Source: Codonopsis lanceolata (lineage: Eukaryota; Streptophyta; Magnoliopsida; Asterales; Campanulaceae). From it: DNA of 64,000 nucleotides. Below are positions 18,864-29,899 of this stretch, one piece after another; position 1 is the stretch's first letter; every line of letters begins with the position of its first letter. The translations under genes and the position numbers were made by a program. Location of the stretch: the NCBI GenBank assembly GCA_013146195.2, contig CM028382.1, positions 54,528,430 through 54,592,429 of the forward strand, given 5' to 3'. A model generated the notes under the pieces. That model saw nothing but the letters and a program-made list of their open reading frames with translations. It was not told where the DNA came from and ran no database searches.

Positions 18864-20420
18864 GTTAATACCCTCCCCACAAGTTGAGGATGTGTGAATA
18901 CTGACCACTCCTAACTTGGACAGAAAATTCCAGTGCAAACTCTTCCCTAAAAACCTTTTGTCGAAATATGATGCAGTCTGATAAGGCCTCCAGAAATCTT
19001 TTCCATAATAAAATGACAGTCCAGTTCTCTGTGCTTAGTCCTGGCATGATAAACTGGATTATTAGCCACAACTATTGCAGAAGAATTGTCACAGTACAAG
19101 GTAACATGTGTAGGCAAGTTGACCCCCAGATCTTTCAACAAACTTTTCAACCAAATTACTTCACAATTGGCTGTAGCTAGAGCTCTGTACTCAGATTCAG
19201 TAGATGATCTAGAGACTACAAACTGCTTTTTGGAATGCCATGAAATAAGAGATTTCCCCAACATCATGCAAAAACCTGTTATAGACTTTCTATCATTGGG
19301 GTTCCCTGCCCAATCACTATCACAAAAGGCATGTAGTTGGAGATTGTTGGTAGAAGGAAAATAAATTCTCTGTTCTGGTGAGGCTTTAACATACCTTAAC
19401 ACCCTATGCAAGGCTTTCAAATGTGTATGTCTTGGATTCTGCACAAATTGGCTCAAACATCAAGCTGCAAAAGCCAGATCTGGCCTGGTAACAGTAAGAT
19501 ATATGAGTTTTCCTACCAATTGCCTGTATTTTGTAGGATTATCTAGTAGGGTTTCTTCATTAAGCAGAAGCTTCCCATTTGGATCAAAAGGGATGGTAAG
19601 AGGTTTGGCATTCATTAACCCTACTGCTTCAATCAAGTCCAAAGCATACTTCCTCTAGCTGAGGTGAAATCCATCAACTGACCTCATGACTTCTATACCT
19701 AAATAATACTTCACAAGCCCTAAGTCCTTAATGTTGAACTTATCATGCAACAGATGTTTCAAATTGCTAATAGTATCCATGTCATTACCTGCCACCAGAA
19801 TATCATCAACATATATAAGCACACTAGTGAACTTAGTTCCATTTCTTAGAGTAAATAGGGAATAATCTACAAGGGATTGAGTGTAGCCAAGCCCAATGAG
19901 AACTTCAGTCAGTTTGGAAAACCACTATCTGCAGGCTTGCTTTAACCCATACAAGGACTTCTTCAACTTGCAAACACTGCCTATATTGCTCTTTGAATTG
20001 TAACCTAAGGGTAACTGCATATAAACTTCTTCCTCTAGATCTCCATGTAGGAAGGCATTGTTGATATCAAGCTGATGTACTTCCCACTTCTGTGATGCAG
20101 CTATGGCCAGAATAGACCTGACTGTCACCATCTCGGCTACAGGGGAAAAGGTCTCTGCATAATCTATTCCTTCTGTTTGGTTGTATCCTTTGGCAACTAA
20201 TCTGGCTTTGAGCCTCTCCACACTTCCATCTGAATTGTATTTAACTTAAAAAATCCATCTGCATCCTATAGCTTTTTTTCCTTGAGGCAAACTCACCACA
20301 TCCCAGGTTTGATTGGATTCTAGAGCTGTAATTTCCTTGTTCATGGCTTCCACCCAATTAGTACTTTGTGCAACTTCATTATAAGACTGTGGCTCTTGTA
20401 TATGGATCATAGAGTTGACA
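18864..20420 (-). pseudogene. copia RT and RNase H, several stops
   Basis: RT starts at about 20420 (NWVEAMNKEI, ALESNQTWDVV), then ARLVAKGYNQTEGIDYAETF, VHQLDINNAFLHGDL, KKSLYGLKQ and the catalytic YVDDILV near 19820-19800. RNase H follows with SDWAGNPNDRKS, STGFC-like ITGFCMMLG, SSTESEYRALA and DNSSAIVVANNP. Stops or frameshifts occur near 20250, 19927, 19658, 19457 and 18947. The RT catalytic Asp pair is kept. The final part ends close to the polypurine tract. Confidence 0.92.
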
Positions 20421-22000
20421 CAATGTTTCTATGTATGATGTTTATTTAAAACATGATTGGGCTTGGTGAAAACATATGAGACAATATAATCTTTCAGCTT
20501 CACAGAAGGATATCTGACTCTAGTAGAGATTCTTGTAGGAATGAGAGGATCTACATCTTCTCTGATGTCATTAGGCTCATCAAGGTTAATGTTAGTTTCA
20601 TTCAAATCAACATTAAGATGAGTATGACAATCAGGAGTATCATCATGGAAGAGATTAACATCTATATCAGACTGAGCATGTGGCTGCATATCAACAGCAG
20701 AATTTTTATTGATGAAAGGAAAGATAGACTCATGAAAAATGACATGTCTACTAATTAAAACTTTGTTGGTCTCAAGACTGTATAAGACATAACCTTTCTG
20801 TCCTGCAGGATAACCTAATATAACACATTTTATTGCTCTAGTAGCAAATTTATCTGCTGGATGAGTGGAAGCATAACACAAACAACCTATAATTCTCAGG
20901 TGATCATAACCAGGCTTGGTTTTATAAAGAGCTTCATAAGGTGTTTTGAAATTGGTGGCTACAGTAGGAATTCTGTTTATTATGTGGGTGGCTACCAGTA
21001 AACAATATCCCTAAAAATGGATTGGTAGCCCAGACTGAAACCTAATGGCCCTGGACATGTCAAGAAGATGCTGATGTTTTCTCTCAACAACTCCATTTTG
21101 TTGAGGAGTGTCTATACAAGAGCTATGATGAACAATACCTAAATCATTGAGATAAGGTATAACTTCACTATTATAAAATTTTGTCCCTTGATATGTCCTA
21201 CAAAATTTAATAGAGGTTTGGAAATGGTTGTGGACATAAGCATTGAACTGTTTCAATAGGGAAAACACATGACTTTTAGTAGACATAAGGAAGGTCCAGA
21301 CTCCTCTTGAAAAATCATCAACTATAGTTAAAAATATCTACAACCATTCATGGTAGTCTTCCTGTAGGGTCCCCAAAGATCACAATGTATAAGATCAAAA
21401 CAGGGTTTACTTTTAATATTGCTAAGGGCTCGTTTGTTGTGGCTGATGGCTTATGACTTATGGCTGATAGCTTAAGCTGGTGGCTGAATGACTTGTGGCT
21501 GATTGTATGATAGACTGTTTGTTATAGCTGTTGAAAAGCTACTTATGAGTTGTTATAATTATTTGTTAAAAAAAACTTGAAAATTAGTATTCATATTTTT
21601 ATGTATATTTCATAAAAGGATGAAATGGGGATAATCAAATATGTATTAATGAATAGTTTTATTCATGTTTTAAAAAAAACACCAAAAAAGCTTAAAATTT
21701 TGGCTTTTTAGCTTTGGCTTTTCAATGCATAAAGGGTGTTGTACCTTACTTATTGGCTTTTGACTTATAAGCTGAAACAAACACTCTAAATATGACTTTT
21801 CAAAAGTCAAAAGCCAAAAGTCACTCTAAATAAGCTGCAACAAACGAGCACTAAGTGTGAAAGGCAGTTTATGCTGTTTAGCTAAAGGACACACATCACA
21901 CTGCAAGATACTTTCTGTATTAAGGTTCTTTTGATTACACATAGGACCTAAACAAAAAATTTTTCTTAAGAGTACTTAAAGAAGTGTGCCTAAGTCTTTG
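20421..22000 (-). pseudogene. copia integrase, interrupted by a MITE
   Basis: The GAG-pre-integrase/zinc part (CWHQRLRHTSLSTLKK) ends near 21960. The core resumes after the MITE: a TIVDDFSRGVWTFLM stretch holds the first catalytic Asp (near 21320). The second catalytic position is replaced: YQGTKF stands where DNGxEF is usual (near 21190). The Glu region TPQQNGVVERKHQHLLDM is intact near 21110. A stop lies near 21010, then GCLCYASTHPADKF and ILGYPAGQKGYVLY, followed by a long variable linker. Loss of the catalytic Asp makes integration activity unlikely. Confidence 0.9.
21426..21851. mobile_element. Tourist-like (PIF/Harbinger) MITE, 426 bp
   Basis: Ends GGGCTCGTTTGTTG and, at the other side, CAACAAACGAGCAC are inverted copies with one mismatch. 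TAA at 21423-21425 and at 21852-21854 is the 3-bp target duplication typical of PIF/Harbinger. The interior is AT-rich with many GGCTTATGACTT-like motifs forming a longer imperfect inverted repeat. No coding capacity. It sits within the copia integrase region. Confidence 0.85.
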
Positions 22001-22464
22001 GTGCCAGCAAACTATGTCCTTGTGTCCAGTGACATTAGTGCAGACATGTCTGGAGGTAGGGAATTGTTCAGCTTTGAGAAGATACAACCCATCATTCAGA
22101 TCACTAGTAGCTATGATCTTGGTCATCTGAAGGTCCTGGAAAAAGCATTGTGCCCCAATGATGATTGTGTGACAATTAATTTTCTTAATGAGTCTAGAAA
22201 TAGATAGAAGGTTACACTTGAATTCAGGTATGTAGAAGACATTATGTAAAATTAATTGTGAGTTGATGTAAGCTTTTCCTATATGTGTCACTTCAACTTT
22301 AGCACCATTAGGTAATGAAAGAATAATGTGGTGATCAACAATATTAATATCATGCATGACAGATAAAGAAGTGCATATATGGTCAGTAGCTCATGAGTCA
22401 ATGATCCAAGTATGTAAGGAAAGCTGTGGTGTAAAATCATGTTCAGTAATTGAAGTACCTGCCA
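22001..22464 (-). pseudogene. copia protease region, next to solo LTR
   Basis: The minus-strand frame after the insertion reads SITEHDFTPQLSLHTWIIDS then a stop, then ATDHI: the protease active site D-S-G-A/T has a stop codon in place of the Gly (near 22391-22393). It continues as IILSLPNGAKVEV, GKAYINSQLILHNVFYIPEF and CNLLSISRL, the conserved protease-to-GAG-pre-integrase segment. Confidence 0.88.
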
Positions 22465-25400
22465 TGTGGCACCCCGCTCCTTCGTTAGCTCGGTTTGCGT
22501 GCCATACTCGCAATTCTTCCTTTGTCGACTATATGTTTGGTTTGCAAGAGGGTCTAGATATGTATGAGAGACCACATTAAGACTAAAACACTATTAAGAA
22601 ATGCCATATAGTTGTCGACTTGCTAAAGTCACAAGTCGTGACTCGACGATAGTCGGAATGCGACGCGATTGAGGGTTTGCTTGCGTTTTGCGTTCGTGAC
22701 CTTGGTTTGGTCCTAGACCTTTATATGATGATTGATTAACATGTTTAGATATATTAGACTTCAAGTTGGAGGTGTTCCTTAAGTCTATCGATGATTTGGA
22801 AGCTTTGGAGATAGTGTTCGTCTCTATCGCGTAGTTCGGGGATCGAGTCGCGTAATCGTCTCTCCTTTGGAGTTCTTATTTCCCTAGTTGTTATTCAACT
22901 TTCTAGAAGTATTCAAGCTTCTTTATTAGCCCTTAGACTTGCCTTAAAGTCTCCCTTCATTGCTCGTTCAATTGCGAGTCCATTCGTCGTTTCGGTTGCA
23001 CGTTGTTGCACCTCTTCCCGGTTTCGCTCCGAGTTGTTTCGGGGGTTGTTTGTGAGTGTTCTATGGGAGTTATAGACCTAATTTGGATGAGGTTTGAACC
23101 TTGTTAGGTTTGGTTATGTGTTTGAGGTCGTTCGGGGTTGAATTCTAAGCCCTTTTTGGTCTGGGAGGCTTGCGGTCGCAAGGGGGAAGGACCTTGCCCC
23201 CGCAAGGTCATCAGAATTTGTGCATGGAGAGGGCTGGAGAGCTTGCGGTCGCGAGCTCTAGGGGACCTTGCGACCGCAAGGTGCCCCGACCCTGCTTTGC
23301 CCTGTTTCGATTTTTGACGAGAAATACCTATCCTACCCTCATCAAACCCCCTCTAAACCCTTCCTAACCTCCCATACTTAGCCCTAAACATGTCCTAACA
23401 TTAGTTGGAAGTTAATTAAGGTTAGATTAGTGAGTGATTACTCCTAATCTCTACTAATTGTACTAGGGAAATGACTATTATACCCTCTTGGATTGTGGAG
23501 GTATATAAGCCCAAACCCTTTGCAATTTTCAGCATTTCCTCCTTCATTTCCTCCACACAAACCGTGAGTTAGAGAGAGAGAGTCCATGGGAGATTTCAAG
23601 CCCTAGCCTCCTTCTCTCTTCGATCCATGACGATCCAACCGTCGGATTGCCTTCAAACTTCAGATTCGTGAATCCCTCGACGAGTAGAACAAGTTCACCG
23701 ATCGGATTTGCATTCTTTGGAGTTTTCATCCGAGCTAGGTAAGTTACCTCCTTTTTATTTTGGTTCATTGGCCCTAAGGAAAACAACCTATGTGCTATTT
23801 GTGGGCAATGAACACTTGATATGCTTTGTATGCCCATTTTTGGGATTTTTGGAAGTATGAACTTGTTAGGAGCATTTGTAGAATGACTTCTATGATTGTT
23901 GAAGTATATGATTACTCTTCATCTTGTGTTTCTAGGATTATGAGTATGCTAGAAATCATGTCCACATGTTATTTGGGTTTATTGTGGAAATATGCCTATG
24001 TTTGGGGTTTTGAAGGTGTGAACTCACTAGATATCATGAGTAGGATCATTTAATTGAAATTAAGTGATGTATGAAATGGGTTATGATTTATGTTGGGTTT
24101 TGTTGTGAATTTTAGGGCTTGAGAATCAAGCCCGAATTATTGGATAAATTGTTGTTAATTAAAGTGGGTATTAATGTTGAGGTTGATGAAATGTGTCATG
24201 AATGAAACTTAGTATCTAGACTCAACGGAGTCGTAATAGGTTCAATGATGTGTTAATGAACTCGGGTTGAAATCCTACGACATTTGGGTTTCGTTTGACT
24301 ATGATTATGATGAGTTCTTGGATTTTTAGGCTTGGGAATCAAGCCTGTATTATTTTTGGGAAATTTGTTATAATTTGAATGGTGTGTTAATTAGGGGATG
24401 TATGAAATATGTATTTAATGAAATGCGATATTAAGACTCAATGGAGTCGTTATAGGTTCAATAAAATGTTAATGAGCCTTAGATTGAAATCCTACGATGT
24501 TCGGGTTTGGTTGGTTATGATTGTGAGTACCCGAGCATCTCGAATTGTGTCCAATTGTGACACCCACGATTTAGAGGTTCATTGGGGATTTATTAGAGCA
24601 TGCTCGTTAGAGCACGGAGCATTAGAGACCAACCTATGATCTCGTATGCCTTTAAGAAATGATTATTTGAATGAGTTCTCCTTTAGGGAATTTGGTCGCG
24701 TGCACACGAAAGCACTTACGGGGTTTTGACTACAGGTTAGTTTTGATACCTTTGAGATTGGCTTTGAGGAAGTCGAATATATATGACGATTGGGACTATG
24801 GTTGAGTCCGGTGTACCTTTAAGTGAAGCTAAAATGCTAAGTCTTGATTTATGATTGTTCTTAGACTAAAATAATAGTCTTTGGTTTAATCCCGAGTAGA
24901 GGACTACGGTAGACCTCATGTTGTGATTTCCTGAGCTTATATGCTACTTTTGATTGGGTGATGACTTGAGGATTATGAGTACCTCATTATGTGGTTCTTT
25001 GACTAAACTTATAAGTTAGTTGGATTTGTTAAGTATGTGCAAATATGTGCATTGTTAAATTGGTGTGTAGAGCTTTATGTCCTACTTGATTTGATAAGTC
25101 CGCTATGGTCGGTCTTGATTCTTGTTTGAGCATGCGAGTAAATATCTACTTGTGCATTGCATAAAAGTCCAGCTGGCACTATTTGGATTGGTTTTATACG
25201 TCAGGGTAGGACGATACATCGCTTATGCGAATCGTAAGATTCGTATTCGCTATGGATCGCCTTACCTGGGACCTCACACACCCCTCCATTGTTGGCCGCA
25301 ATGGGGAAGTAGCCCCTTTGTCGTAACAATACGTGTGCCATTGGCTGCTATCTAAATCGAGTAGGTTCTCGATATAAGTCGATGTAATCACAGAGCATCG

Positions 25401-26454
25401 ATGGCACGAACCAGTCTAACATTGTGTATTGCAGGAGAAGCACAACAACACTATTTGGGTATCTTCCCTATCCCTTATGTGGCTTACTATGAGCACTTAT
25501 ATGAAAAATAATGTGCTATGTGGTTTACGAAGTTTATGTGCTTTGATGACTTAGCATATGTTCATTGTTGGTATACTAATATGATACCATGATTCTTCTA
25601 TATGCTTGTGCATTATGCCATGCCATGACATGATATGCCATACAGTTGCATTTAGTAACTTACTGGGTCATTATGACTCACTCCGTGTGTTTGTTTTCCT
25701 TAGTGTGTGCAGTGACCCCGTTAGTGCGCTTGGCAGCTTCGGATAGTGATTTCTAGCAGGTGGTCTTCCGGGCTTTAAGCTTGGAGATTTTATTATTATT
25801 GTATTTATTATCTTGTGAGACACGGATGTAAAGTTATGTAAACTTTACTTGGGTAGTTATGTTAGTATTTTATTTCGTATTATTTTGGGAGCCGACTTGT
25901 TTGGTCGAGCTGTTGTATTTATTTAGAAGTTTATTCTGTTGTCTTTCCGAGCAAGGTTTTAGCTTGCATGTTCTAGTATTGTGTTATTGTTATTTCTGTC
26001 TCCGACAACTTTAGTCGAGAGACATTGGTTTAGTTGTTAGTGTTTAATCTCTTATTCTTTTAGTTGATTAGTCCCTCCGGCATGTTATAGTCGTTGAGTG
26101 GTTGTTTATCAGGTTGGTATTTTGTTGCTTCGCCGGCCTTAGGTTTGCCGATGGTTTGTTGCCCGTGCGCAATGTTGCGTCACGCGAGTCGTAGATTTGT
26201 CGAGAGATAGTTGTCTCTCAGCCTTGTATTCCTTGGTTTAGAATTATAGGCTTTGGTCCCACCTATGAATTGCTTCCGCAGGTTTTAGTTTCGTTATCCC
26301 GTTTTGCCGTTATGGCCTTATATTCCTGTTTTGAGCTTGTTGGCTCAACTCTTGACTCGCACCATTATGCTTAACATGTGCTTGTCCGTCTTTTAGCTTG
26401 TCTTGGTGGCACGACCTTGGGATTCCGCATTGGAGTCCGGGTCGGGCTGCCACA
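22465..26454 (+). mobile_element. 3990-bp solo LTR (gypsy, probably chromovirus type)
   Basis: Begins TGTGGCACCCCG and ends GGGCTGCCACA, flanked on both sides by TGCCA (22460-22464 and 26455-26459), a perfect 5-bp target duplication. The copia gag frame stops at one side and resumes at the other. No gag-pol lies inside, so it is one LTR left after recombination. Length and TGTGGCA ends suit large-LTR Tekay/Del-type elements (inference). It has a TATA box at 23512-23519, followed by a leader with GAGAGAGAGAG and, upstream, palindromic CTTGCGGTCGCAAG blocks. Confidence 0.9.
23512..23519 (+). promoter_or_regulatory. TATA box in solo LTR
   Basis: GGTATATAAGCCC about 1.05 kb into the LTR, with a pyrimidine-rich initiator region (CCTCCTTCATTTCCTCC) about 30 bp downstream. 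Expected U3/R border near 23545. Intact by eye, so the solo LTR could still start transcripts into copia sequence. Confidence 0.6.
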
Positions 26455-26459
26455 TGCCA

Positions 26460-27704
26460 TGTGAGTCATACCAATGAATTTATTCCCACTTTGATTTGTG
26501 TTGTACTCTTCAGGACTTTTTTTTGGCTTTAAGCATGCTCATAACTTGGTTCATTTGTTCCTGCAGTTGTTCAATACTGGACATTCCCAGTACAGGTTTG
26601 TTCTTGTTATCTGTGTTCCCATTTTGTGTAGATTGCACTTGCATGGCTCTGGGGTTAGTAGTTTGTCCTTGATTTCCTTGATTCTTCCCAGTTTGTCCAT
26701 TCCCAACAAGTTCTTTGCTGAATTTGGATTTGTGTGCAAGATGGTTGGGATTCCATGGATACCCAATGGGAAACCCTTTAAGTCTGTAACATTCTTATTT
26801 GATGTCACCTTCTCTGCTGCAATGGTTGTAGAAAATGCCTTTTCTAAGTGTGGTTCTCCCATTTCCTATCCTGCTTTGAGAAGATCCTGAATTGAATTTA
26901 TCTGGCACAAGCTGAGATTGCCCTAATTGAGTAACATTTGTTGAAAGAGAGCTTATCTCAGATATGTAACCTTGCCTTTTTGTTTCTTCCTGTTTGACTA
27001 TATAGTAGGCTTCAACAATCGTGGGCAACGGTTTCATTCTCAGAATCTGTCCTCTTATGTTTACATAACTTTCATCTAAACCCATCAAGAACTGTATGAG
27101 TTGTTTCCTCCGACCCCTTGATTCTTGATTCTTTGAAGAACCAGAACTGCAGGGGCACTTACATATTGTAATGGGGTCCAAGGCTGAAGTTTCATCCCAA
27201 TAACCCTTCATCTTGTGAAAATAAAATTCCACAGATCCTGTCCCTTGTTCCAGTCTATGCAATTCTTTCTCTATTTGGAAGACCATGTATCCATCAATCT
27301 TAGCAAACCTTTCTCCAAGTTCCTTCCATACAGAATTGGCGTCGATCATAAACCTCAAACTATTACTAATTTCTTCAGTAACAATGTTGAAGATCCAAGA
27401 GATTATCATATCATTGGCCCTAGCCCATAGAGGAAATAAAGAATCTTCCTTTTTTGGAATAGGATAAACACCATTCAAGATAGTGATTTTGTTCTTGGCT
27501 GACAGGGCAATTTCAATTGATCTCTTCCATGAGTTGTAATTTTCATTTCATATCAGTTTTGTAGCAACGGAATGAGTCCTGGGTGATCATTGTTGTGCAA
27601 ATACAGCGGGTGCATATTGGAATCAATCCCAATCTCCATGGAAACCCCATTGTTCTTCAGTTTTGATTGATCGTTCTTGGCCCCTAATGATTCTTCTGTC
27701 ATTG
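26460..27704 (-). pseudogene. copia B gag, frameshifted
   Basis: The start is probably ATG at 27704 (MTEESLGAKNDQSKLK). After stops near 27550 the main block (27478-26795) reads ANDMIISWIFNIV, VWKELGERFAKIDGYMVFQI, FLMGLDESYVNIRGQILRMK and ends in a damaged zinc knuckle (YNHCSREGDIK, first Cys changed). After a frameshift the C-terminal part is rich in Asn/Gln and ends near 26460 (FIGMTHMAG, joining the protease part across the solo LTR). A copia nucleocapsid protein packages the RNA; this copy is inactive. Confidence 0.9.
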
Positions 27705-27763
27705 TTTAAGGTTCAGATGAAAGAAGAAGAGAAGGGAACGATTGTTGAATATCAGATCTCTTG

Positions 27764-27775
27764 CTCTGATACAAT
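27764..27775 (-). promoter_or_regulatory. primer-binding site of copia B
   Basis: The minus strand reads TTGTATCAGAGC, initiator-Met type with one change from TGGTATCAGAGC, immediately adjoining the LTR. Confidence 0.85.
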
Positions 27776-28099
27776 GACAAGAAACACAAGTGAAACAAAG
27801 GATTCTTTGATAAATCTATTGAATAGAAGAGATTTATGTTGTTATTGAAAACTTAACAAAAACAATTACAAAGGATGAAAAATATATATGAAACCCAATA
27901 ACGGGAAGAAACTAATCACTAACAAGAAAAAAAAAACCTCTAACTATGAAAGTATTACATCGAAGCCCTTGTACTTTGCAACACAATAGAATTTAGGTAT
28001 CTTTTTTAGTTTTGACTTCAATTCTCCAAACTTTGCGCTTGATCCAACTTCAGCCCCTTACCTTAGGGTATAACTGTAGTTGGGGTTGCTGTTATTAAT
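27776..28099 (-). repeat. 5' LTR of copia B (324 bp)
   Basis: Pairs with 18534-18863. The similarity stops at TTATTAAT (28099); beyond it the sequence is TCTACTATACAATAGGG, unlike the other LTR's neighbour. The outer end may have been trimmed by another insertion. Confidence 0.9.
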
Positions 28100-29111
28100 C
28101 TACTATACAATAGGGCTCAGTCTCGCACGCTCGCAATTGACAAAAGCTATTCAGGGGTCGAGATCAATTCATTTATCGAGATCCAACGGTCATGGTTACT
28201 GCCAGAATTCACACGTGTGAACATCACTTGAATAAATCCCTCAACTCCCTATGTCGTGCATACCCCTCTCCCCAATTTTTTTCTCTCTCTTCCTCTCAAG
28301 CAAGCGTACTTTCTCCCTGATGCCGCTCTTCTCACCGCCAGAACCGATGCCCTTGTCAAGTCTCCTCCTAATCCCAATCCCGCCAACGGCGACATCCGGT
28401 TCCATCATCGCCTCCCGCCATCGCCTTATTCCACGGCGGCGGATTTGTCTTCTCCTAATCCCAATCCCGTCAACGGCGACCTCGGGTTGCATCATCGCTC
28501 TCCAGTCATCCTCAAATTATTTCCTGAAGATGCTTCCTTGCGGCGGCAGCGGCAATTTAGTCACCTCTGGTTTCCCTCTAATTGCATTCTCCCTCTCCCA
28601 TCCCCTTCCTTCGACAGGTACGATCCCCTTCTCCAGACCTTTCTTCTCTCTGTCATTTTGGGATTTTGAAGGATTGCATTTATCCCAACTGTTGATTGAA
28701 ATGACAATGGGAATGCCATTCATCTACAACTTTATTCTCACATTTGAAATGCCCAACTGTTGATCTGGTATCTCATTCCTAGCCTTCGATGTTATCTTGG
28801 ATTCCTAGCCCTTTTGAGAGTTTAAATTCTTTATCTTTTATTTGTTTGCAATATTGTTATCCTCATCCAGATGCTTCAATCAAGAACGACTATTCTGTTT
28901 GTTGTTTTCCTGGTAGTGTAAAAAAATAATTGAATTTAACTTTAAAAACTGAGTGCTGAAGTTAATGATACTATTATGGATATGTGTATCAAAGCGCATT
29001 GTAATTGTTGCTGGATACTTTTCTTAATACTTCTTTAGCATATAGAATTGGCCCTTTGTGTTCTTTTCTTAAGTAACATAAGTGATGATGTTGTTTTCTG
29101 TGCCAAGGATA
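28100..29111. other. unassigned stretch with an 87-bp partial direct repeat
   Basis: A CT-rich leader-like part (28245-28320) is followed by two copies of a Pro-rich-looking unit (CTAATCCCAATCCC..CAACGGCGAC) starting near 28361 and 28448. A plus-strand frame of 170 codons (28251-28763) covers this but has low-complexity composition and no known domain. The rest is AT-rich. It could be a fragment of a host gene 5' end carried by a Helitron-like element (the left edge resembles a Helitron TC end), but no 3' end was found. Confidence 0.35.
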
Positions 29112-29595
29112 TGATCGGGAATCTCCTCAACTAGCCTGGATCGGTACCTGAAATAGATAAGCAAACGTCACCTGAGCAGGGGGGTGGCCCTGCAAACCCC
29201 CTCCGGCGTGAGAATCAGTATGAATGATAATTAGAGAAGATGAAATTTGATAGCATAAGGGTGTAAAAATGAGAGCGTACCTCCATGTGAAGGGGTCAGA
29301 GCCTTTTTATAGGGTTGTACGGAGCAAAGTTTGTTATGCCACGACGGCTTCTAGAAGGCGTACATGTCATGCCGAGGTGGACGATGAACATGTGGCCTGG
29401 ATTAGCTGGCATCCACAGGTGGACACCCACATCTCTTTAGGGCCGCATGGTCCGCCCTGGAACTGCTAGTAGTGGCCTGATGGGCCTGACTTGTCCATAG
29501 TGTCTTTGACCTCCCACCAAGTCATGAGTCCCCTGGTTATAAGTTGTCGGATGGTAAAGACGTTTTTACCCCTGTTGGGAATTATGGATAGCTCA
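29112..29595 (-). mobile_element. gypsy-type 3' LTR remnant (484 bp)
   Basis: On the minus strand a purine-rich GAGTAGGGGACTAC precedes TGAGCTATCC (29595); the element ends GATTCCCGATCA at 29112. Inside are CCTATAAAAAGG (29302-29313) and CTCACGCCGGAGGGG, the leader motif shared with the other Tat LTRs at 48.5 kb and 60.3 kb. No partner LTR or target duplication found. The body it belonged to would lie at higher coordinates. Confidence 0.6.
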
Positions 29596-29899
29596 GTAGT
29601 CCCCTACTCTTTGTTGTGCGAGCGAGCTCGGACCAAAGAGTAAAAATGTAGTACAGGCCCATAATTAATTATAAGCAATTTACATCAGCTAATTATCGGT
29701 ATATTTGAGCAAGAACGGAAAAGTAAGCAAAAAGTATACGCAGACAATAATCAAAGCGTTTTGTTTCTTTTCGACTTGTTGTTCTCGCAACGAATAACCC
29801 TGTCGGGCTTATCCATAATAAAAATAATAAAAATAAATAAAGAATATCGGTCTTGGTATGCGTCGCTATTGCTGTTCACTAATCTGGCTTATCCATATT

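Larger units (their letters stand above)
18534..28099 (-). mobile_element. Ty1/copia element B, near full length, with two nested insertions
   Basis: LTRs at 27776-28099 (5') and 18534-18863 (3') flank gag, protease, integrase, RT and RNase H in copia order on the minus strand. Subtracting the solo LTR (22465-26454) and the MITE (21426-21851) leaves about 5.1 kb, normal for a short-LTR plant copia element. The LTRs are roughly 90% alike by eye, so the insertion is not recent. I could not find a convincing target duplication. Confidence 0.92.

Noticed and set aside
25122..25355. Frames inside the long solo LTR as possible genes
   Set aside because: Short, unlike any known domain, and placed within an LTR defined by exact ends and target duplication.
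28251..28763. A 170-codon plus-strand frame as a host protein gene
   Set aside because: Ser/Pro/Leu-rich low-complexity composition, an internal 87-bp repeat and no recognisable domain; kept only as an unassigned stretch.
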